Source: a bacterium (GTDB lineage: Bacteria; 4484-113; JALSIF01). From it: a DNA stretch of 16,354 nt. Both the position numbers and the translations under genes were made by a program. The notes beneath the pieces were generated by a model, which did not search any database, was not told the DNA's origin, and saw only the letters and a list, made by a program, of their open reading frames with translations. The stretch's first letter is position 1; each line of letters begins with the position of its first letter. Shown here one piece after another: positions 14,401 through 16,354 of this stretch. The stretch spans positions 1-16,354 of the forward strand of contig JALSIF010000181.1 in the NCBI GenBank assembly GCA_026981635.1. The letters are read 5' to 3'.

Positions 14401-16354
14401 GGTGGACTCAACCGGCCAGACTCCGCCCGGCTTCCCCCTCACCCGCACCTTCAACGCCCAGCTCTTGCCGCTGATGGGTCAGATCTTCGTCCGCCCGCCC
14501 TCCATCGCCTTCGGCCAGACCATCACCGTCACCGCGGTGGTGGACGGCGGCGAGCCGCCCTACGACATCACCATTGACTTCGGCGACGGCCGGGTGGAGA
14601 CGGTGACCGGCGTCCAGCCGGGCAGCTCCATCCTGGGCATCGGCCAGGGTGCTGTGCTGGAGTTTGACCACGTCTACGACCGCAAGGGCGAGTTCATCGT
14701 CACCCTGCGGGTGGAGGACAGCGCCGGAACCGTCAAGGAGGACCCCAACCCGGTCCCGCTGGGCGACACCAACTACAGCGAGCGGGTCTTCGTGGGCGAC
14801 ATGTTGCCCCTTAGGATCTCGGTGATGGCCACACCTTCCTCGGGGGTGGGCCAGTTTGACCTCTACGCCAACTATGTGGTCTCCGGTGGGGTGAGAAATG
14901 ATCTCGGCGGCTACTCCATCACCATCCAGCTCATTGACTCCAACGGCCAGGTGGTGAGCGGTCCCTTCATCCGCACCGCCCCCTCCACCTTCGGCCCTGA
15001 CGGCCGTCCTCGCACCCGAGACGACCTCACCCCGGGAGAGATCGCCTCGGTCTTCAACACCACCGCCGACCTGGGCGGGGCGGAGGGGCTGCCGGTTCGT
15101 CTCAGGGTGCCCGGGCCGGGCAACTATATTTTGCAGGCCTTCGTCTCCGACGGCGGCGGCGAGTTCAGCTACGACCAGACCCCCATCTTCTCCACCGGCT
15201 ACCTGGCTCCTTCCGACTACACCGGGCTGGGCAACCCGCGCATCCGTACCGGCCTTGACGGGCGGCCGCTGCACGCCTTCCGCATCTGGGTTGACCCCAT
15301 CTACGGCACCGATGGAAGTGGTTTTGACCCGGACAACATCAACAACTCGGTAAGGCTGATGGAGTCTGACCTGCAGGTGCTGGGCGACCTGCTGATGACC
15401 GACCCCAACCCGCTCTCCATCGGCTACCAGGGAGCCACCGACCCGCTCCAGCAGCCCCTCTACCACATCACCCCGGTCTCCTTCGGCCCCTTCCGCTTCT
15501 TCACCAATGACTTCTACGACACCTTCACCATCGGGCGGATAAACATCAACACCGCCTCCAAGGAGGTGCTGACTGGCCTCTTCTCCATGATCAAGCGGCG
15601 CCGGGCGTGGAAGGTTGACCCCGTAACCGGCCAGCTGGTGCGCGATCCTGAAAACGACGAGTACCTGTCCCTAAGTGAGGCGGCTGCCCTGGCCCAGGCG
15701 GTGGTGGACTACCGCAACGCCTTCTACTCGGCGATGAAGCCGGAGATCCCGCCGGAGACCGACTTTGCCGGCTACAAGCGGGACAGCCTGGGGGTGACCA
15801 GCCTCAGGGTGGACCACCTGCCGGTGATTGGGCCCTATCTCGGCCAGGCTCCGCTGGGCCTCAAGGAGGGGGGCGACTACCTGGACGGCCTGCTGGTGGA
15901 AACGCCGGCCAGGGACGACGTGATCAACGCCTATGACCACGTGAGAGCAAGCTACTACAACGTCACCCACCCCGATGCGACCGAGAACGGAGCGGGGGTC
16001 TACCGCTTCTACGCCCCCTCCGACATCGCGGTGGTCCGCGAGCCGCTGCCAGGGGAGAGCGAGGAGGAGTACTCCCGCTACCTGAACTCGGTGATCGGAA
16101 ATACCCTTGACCCCAAGGCCGGCTCCCTGCTTGCCGCCACCCGGGCCGATTCGGTGGACAACAATGCCAACGGCATCCCCGACCTGCTGGACTTCAACTC
16201 GGTCTACTACAACAACCCGCAGACGGCCGGCTTTGACGCCCGCTACTACTTCACCTTCAACGCCCTGCAAGGGGAGCTGATGCGCCAGGGACGCAACAAG
16301 GTGGGCATGATCTACAGCCCCGCCCTGGGCAGCATCCAGGGTGATCAGGTGGCG
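5492..16354 (+). CDS. Giant GspK-like tip pseudopilin with multi-domain insertion; 3' end outside the window
   Basis: One frame is open for 3621 codons from ATG 5492 and runs off the right edge; I followed the frame row by row and met no stop. The leader RTPKRARPG precedes VALIVVLAVVALMLPVVVV (cleavage G16|V17). Mature position 5 is Val, not Glu, a GspK hallmark. GspK-like motifs follow: VTDEAGRLNLN (299-309) and FSSLREILNVRG to DLVTVWS (546-574). The expected next strand, GRININTASKEVL, comes only at 3348. Inserted in between are Ig-like repeats, an IPT/TIG domain (about 1497-1580), PKD-like domains (about 1605-1670 and 3000-3100), two TolB/PD40 propellers and a seven-repeat propeller (2121-2465). 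Calcium-type loops occur at 776, 879, 961, 1605, 2778 and 3556. A normal GspK is about 300-330 aa. ATG 5504 in the same frame, with GAGAAG nearby, is an alternative start. The likely role is a fibre-tip head binding a ligand or surface. The alternative is a PilX-like secreted giant adhesin. Confidence 0.88.
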   Translation, partial: MRSPMRERTPKRARPGVALIVVLAVVALMLPVVVVSIALVNQESVSISNEIIESKTRAAAEKAIGNAVTQTKLSKSFPSVETSQAQPQAGIISTTSPDGSGQLRWMIVNNGAGPDGVYGTDDDFWVGPRGDRTFRPGDDPNDPKNYRLDFGFLNPHRPTYLVENWAFNNYNNPLTTPLPPGFGEQYPRPFNQFGLLAFENGFPIGFDPRDPAIISLINPGSDTDTLMARLPGYYPMSEPLVPEVVQGEEGLRLPNPNPADILDYNRNLLGARAENYKPLVEKLGGGPLGMENLFSYANVTDEAGRLNLNLFVKKLRVWIQEDIDLDYDLQGNPTPDWNDPVNRGTPGDMHWAWIDNPLFPDRDTRRLYYWDETVTDPRGYSTDPADYCGFEPGALIDIDGDPENHPWETIQKVYWQDPNNPDCNWARFAIKSKKMLVNALGITAKQAENLLLALNPSITTLPPEYWGDNAAGLTIDPNTNPRLDAPVILPNPGAVTINFSGPTPVSRQIDLTPGSYQGPDNLGPPVAPGSTPTLTDDFPLPEPHPFSSLREILNVRGFTEADYRRISDLVTVWSYDTNYIGTGIVDEPPRTEDGQITETDRLNDPRWVIDNRPIFPPTLTTYQREVDRLWEFFQQHLGFKFEKIALPPIDRLGRTPSERAQFTVNPDGTLTDPVTGDTLPYDLNPQLTKDSLLSFYIWKYGLLSSDDYTYDPAAGRPGVADFINQFPGIPAPGTKSSFLPIPLPFVGQVLQFHWLFAELAAGTPKDDPFSGLINRDLDGDGVPDNPNNDVIVPPHDVSSIADLLEVPLYKFDHLSLSAMASPPSGFVCQDIQGADQITVTYLISMSDIIFKDRGEWRPTTVAGALYPNELTAEYEIHFDVDNDGVEDADPILGGIERPDLPNTYVGVLSLNNTGGASPANAAEINDDHRLPLIQLPGSDNIALLVAGGYVDEEPDDGSVDDYNGDGLRFPIDGEQIADKAPNLKAQWTFNLADVPPPNPALAGQAVVVNGRRFYYDAHGNPFISTRIWVVKNPGTPQETRADEIVRVYLQENCDAQIPLRTNILAIRQDLNTFRIISSTAGGVNPTGSFYDPTGAIWFDWDYDASATPNDPPGIDVGVDPPAPPDLDPDGRWPPPPDRGSDNLTNRGFNDPREITLTLNNAANRFVTLRVSNFDPAGPPPPTGEQDSDTVELEILGGGAALVGEVVATRPVVTWGGSQILRIGVYGGGAPYDLVVNVVDPAGVPFPPILRNDVNSNVIDLPLPFELNRAGTYTVTVNISDSSTPVQNTVVSTTFEVAFGVGGNRRNFQDVPSVTASLDVIPLDPPLKGFRTRALLAGAVGAVQLRWEVTDLQGNTLWQGFDGTFPAPAGALPMVSTDPEPIFQFDSGSGSDGVYIVKLEVIDDASPTGRRSNSNSIIASDSAAVVLYSATTSPFADQPTAVLVADVPGSANPNNNPGATPPQSPFIAPNNVVPTTPPGPNTPQLINGAFGTDFPLSSVMLPPGADLTIYGINFDPVAENNIVTFGGNVTQPARSVGPHPDPGLAALGLQALTVTVPAAARSGFITVSNAGGNSNRVFFMTNFTVAFDLIGSMNPGVQRNLRFELDYQGDGVVDEVIETGALPGFNGQVRNGQGGFTLVHDYSRDGFGNYYATLKVTDLASGKVAYSRQLIQITDLTPVSTGSPRPEAFGLTAQIESLTNDQFLPAGGLTTAQFRALVDGVSGAALEGLEYVWTLEGRGVVGTGQNLSLALDASNRARILSLKVVADLATQQVVNTGSERVYYATNATGQNSIQAVDLSDPATVIQITDPGGSEEFTPDVTGDRSVLAYTVSGPTFNIAVANGDGSGEQILASPFNDTNPTLSSDGSRIYFASDESGIFQIHRMDADGANRQQVTGGPNPKFDPDLSPDDGRLTYVEEIAPGIHHLMVANADGTGVTDLTSLAGIPETTIRRPRFSPDGAQIVFSLGNPGDIWVVNVDGTGLLQLTSGPEDDFGADFNSTGDAVVFTRRVGLTSDLYTVPATGGAESLLPGWPKAGTELNLDVVPAPGEALTTKVVATDTFIIPATEENQTVPPSQLLNGDIYYSREVSPGVSAVFRVDPTTGGETQLTTPPPPGGGGGGGWNAPQVVDSIGNVGLHCSIEQVNGRPAMSYMAFPGELRFAINAQPDASGVWQTQVVGSTATPLIPHSTSLEVVQGRPAIAYPLTAGVGYAINTQPDGSGAWQFNTIDTVQPYNVTLKLLNAGRPAVAYGVFSGNELRFAYSATPDGLGAWSVQVVDSSGNISHLSMEVIQGRPAIAYRVNSLPEIRYAINSAADGSGAWTIVTVVSDPNLILNSGVSLSIINGLPAIVYSTTPNQVVFAINDQPDGLGTWTFYNAFSPVGGDQLSGESLAEVTALPGIAAGSAIFPLQQFFVINDQPDGSGTWFSQLVDGAPNTGWWPALDVVVGRASICYYDAGVRQLKFVNAGAGGTFPAGDFDPAVTYNATAFGFTRADGVGSAQIWIGDPADPAGAQVWVGNNGTENWLGDIADNLELVTWVSDASGAFEVWVGRLDGSTAFQISAGDVDRESAPSFSPNARRVVWASASGQIMSRAINPLTGEPQGPIETIYGGPRPAFSPVYNRSGTRIYFILDDGGTGLVYSMLPDGSDLRQEQDNAGEVADISIAVAPLEDRFAFLAQRQPTPSRFNASSALLTEQFGGNPPPPLSGGETTVISFPNDVFTRQIDWSGVLLSGGPSNPAAAQVSANLVADPPYFLTNGGGVAEMRMRAYGGAAPLSYFPDVNADGVVDGGGIFPSGGSMLLSFPNPLDQLDNGFISSDPVNAGTYSNDGFFAAIPGALDGLNQPYVARRGTYDGFLAVQELGAGNYAFEQQYFFVGGRRTGTPGARAGSLNADFFLAPLIGLTTTTYRAEAFVGGGVPPYTWQWTVSKAGFGVLATQSGSGQTVDPLEFNPSRDSGLAPGDQVGDYEVTLDLVDSTGQTPPGFPLTRTFNAQLLPLMGQIFVRPPSIAFGQTITVTAVVDGGEPPYDITIDFGDGRVETVTGVQPGSSILGIGQGAVLEFDHVYDRKGEFIVTLRVEDSAGTVKEDPNPVPLGDTNYSERVFVGDMLPLRISVMATPSSGVGQFDLYANYVVSGGVRNDLGGYSITIQLIDSNGQVVSGPFIRTAPSTFGPDGRPRTRDDLTPGEIASVFNTTADLGGAEGLPVRLRVPGPGNYILQAFVSDGGGEFSYDQTPIFSTGYLAPSDYTGLGNPRIRTGLDGRPLHAFRIWVDPIYGTDGSGFDPDNINNSVRLMESDLQVLGDLLMTDPNPLSIGYQGATDPLQQPLYHITPVSFGPFRFFTNDFYDTFTIGRININTASKEVLTGLFSMIKRRRAWKVDPVTGQLVRDPENDEYLSLSEAAALAQAVVDYRNAFYSAMKPEIPPETDFAGYKRDSLGVTSLRVDHLPVIGPYLGQAPLGLKEGGDYLDGLLVETPARDDVINAYDHVRASYYNVTHPDATENGAGVYRFYAPSDIAVVREPLPGESEEEYSRYLNSVIGNTLDPKAGSLLAATRADSVDNNANGIPDLLDFNSVYYNNPQTAGFDARYYFTFNALQGELMRQGRNKVGMIYSPALGSIQGDQVA
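6386..7213 (+). other. First half of the GspK-like core
   Basis: VTDEAGRLNLN at residues 299-309 matches the GspK pattern in which a 'DE-x-G-kl-NlN' strand leads into the first SAM-like domain. FSSLREILNVRGFTEADYRR and DLVTVWS (546-574) match the GspK 'f-sl-eL-l-v-G-t ... l-tvys' segment. In GspK a strand with N-x-N-T-A should come next. Here the text goes instead to a long region rich in Asp and Pro. The match is made by recall of family patterns, not by a profile search. Confidence 0.6.
9980..10230 (+). other. IPT/TIG-like beta domain
   Basis: The segment LPPGADLTIYGINFDP ... NIVTFGG ... LTVTVPAAARSGFITVSNAGGNSN shows the usual IPT/TIG order: 'pGt-l-I-G-nF', a short strand with V-FGG, 'VP', then 'g-ItV-n-gG-sn'. 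Such Ig-fold domains occur in surface and carbohydrate-binding proteins. It lies among other Ig-like domains of the giant tip protein and is followed by a PKD-like domain with DYQGDGVVDE and FGNYYATLKVTD (10304 to about 10500). Confidence 0.6.
10823..11580 (+). other. TolB/PD40-type beta-propeller A in the giant protein
   Basis: About six blades of the PD40 pattern can be read: ERVYYATNATGQNSIQAVDL, FTPDVTGDRSVLAYT, NPTLSSDGSRIYFASDESG, DPDLSPDDGRLTYVEE, RPRFSPDGAQIVFSLGNPGD and ADFNSTGDAVVFTRR. Each pairs a 'f-sPDG--I-F' strand with an 'I-v-n-DGtg---LT' strand. The family forms six- or seven-bladed ligand-binding propellers. There is no catalytic signature, so a binding role is inferred. Confidence 0.75.
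11819..11851 (+). other. Pro4-Gly7 linker before the nested propeller
   Basis: Codons CCG CCC CCG CCC followed by seven glycine codons (GGC, GGA, GGT, GGG mixed) mark the left junction of the inserted propeller. The mixed codons argue against very recent simple slippage. It probably acts as a flexible hinge. Confidence 0.8.
11852..12898 (+). repeat. Seven in-frame repeats of 47-52 aa, a probable seven-bladed propeller of foreign composition
   Basis: The motif 'x-G-R-P-A-I-x-Y ... f-A-I-N-x-Q-P-D-G-x-G-x-W' recurs seven times, beginning at 11918, 12071, 12212, 12359, 12515, 12668 and 12821 (steps of 141-156 bp). Units 1-4 are best conserved (NGRPAMSY, QGRPAIAY, AGRPAVAY, QGRPAIAY); unit 6 has lost the GRPA core, and unit 7 (VGRASICYYD) is shortened at its end. 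Seven units suit a closed seven-bladed propeller of the kind with 'DGSGtW' turns. GC in counted lines is 52-62%, against 65-77% in flanking lines. T-ending codons are commoner than in the neighbours, and five of the nine TCGA sites of the whole window lie here. It looks like a domain acquired later than its host gene. Confidence 0.8.
14475..14800 (+). other. PKD domain in the giant protein
   Basis: The segment has the classic PKD layout: an opening strand, DGGEPPYDITIDFGDGRVE, and near the end FDHVYDRKGEFIVTLRVEDSAG, matching 'W-dfGDG ... h-Y--pG-y-VtL-v-d--G'. A related Ig/PKD-like unit precedes it (GGVPPYTWQWTVSK, 14200-14460) and another follows (14800-15190). Such chains usually act as spacers or ligand-binding arms on surface proteins. 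Confidence 0.75.
15524..15740 (+). other. Second half of the GspK-like core
   Basis: FTIGRININTASKEVLTGLF (from residue 3345) matches the GspK second SAM-like segment 'g-inlNtA--evL-aL'. SLSEAAALAQAVVDYRNAFYS resembles the following helix with 'A--iv-yR'. Its partner strand lies about 2,770 residues upstream at TVWS (571-574). Together they suggest that the intervening domains were inserted into a loop of a GspK fold. Sequence after about 15740 continues in frame to the window edge with no motif I recognise, except a calcium-type loop DNNANGIPD near 16157. Confidence 0.55.

Noticed and set aside
14408-15466. A 352-codon open frame on the minus strand
   Set aside because: It is antisense to the PKD domain and neighbouring Ig-like domains, with no motif of its own.
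5492-16354. Giant frame as several genes fused by assembly error
   Set aside because: The frame stays open throughout, and the two GspK-like halves at opposite ends argue for one protein. Only read mapping could exclude an artefact fully.

Overview
The window is high-GC (lines counted by hand run from about 65 to 77% GC outside one island). It is packed with same-strand genes that all begin with prepilin-type N-termini, so it looks like a pilin/pseudopilin operon of a bacterium with a type II secretion or type IV pilus-like machine. No marker gene fixes the phylum. Tetranucleotide TCGA is strongly avoided, which would fit a TaqI-like restriction system, but a thermophile cannot be claimed on that basis. 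No rRNA, tRNA, transposase or CRISPR array was seen.

Layout, all on the + strand: (1) the C-terminal tail of an unidentified gene, ending at 158; (2) a 340-aa pilin-like protein with a C-terminal EF-hand-type loop (161-1183); (3) and (4) two tandem paralogous pilin-like proteins of 398 and about 392 aa (1196-2392, 2403-3581); (5) a 609-aa GspJ/PilW-like minor pseudopilin with several calcium-type loops (3578-5407); (6) an 84-bp leader with an imperfect hairpin and a weak -10-like box; (7) an uninterrupted reading frame from 5492 to the window edge, at least 3621 codons, whose stop lies beyond the window.

The last gene is the main discovery. Its N-terminus is GspK-like: a prepilin helix lacking the usual Glu at mature position 5, then a DEAGRLNLN motif and a SAM-like segment ending in TVWS. 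The strand that would normally follow in GspK (NINTASKEVL) appears only about 2,770 residues later. Between the two halves lie Ig/PKD/IPT-like beta domains and two TolB/PD40-type beta-propellers. Between the first and second blades of the second propeller sits a separate seven-repeat propeller of lower GC, which holds five of the window's nine TCGA sites.

Gene order (three pilin-like, then J-like, then K-like) parallels the gspG-H-I-J-K order of type II secretion operons. My inference is that the proteins assemble one fibre whose tip (J+K) carries an unusually large calcium-stabilised ligand-binding or adhesive head. The secretion ATPase, platform protein, secretin and prepilin peptidase are not in the window, so the export machine must be encoded elsewhere.
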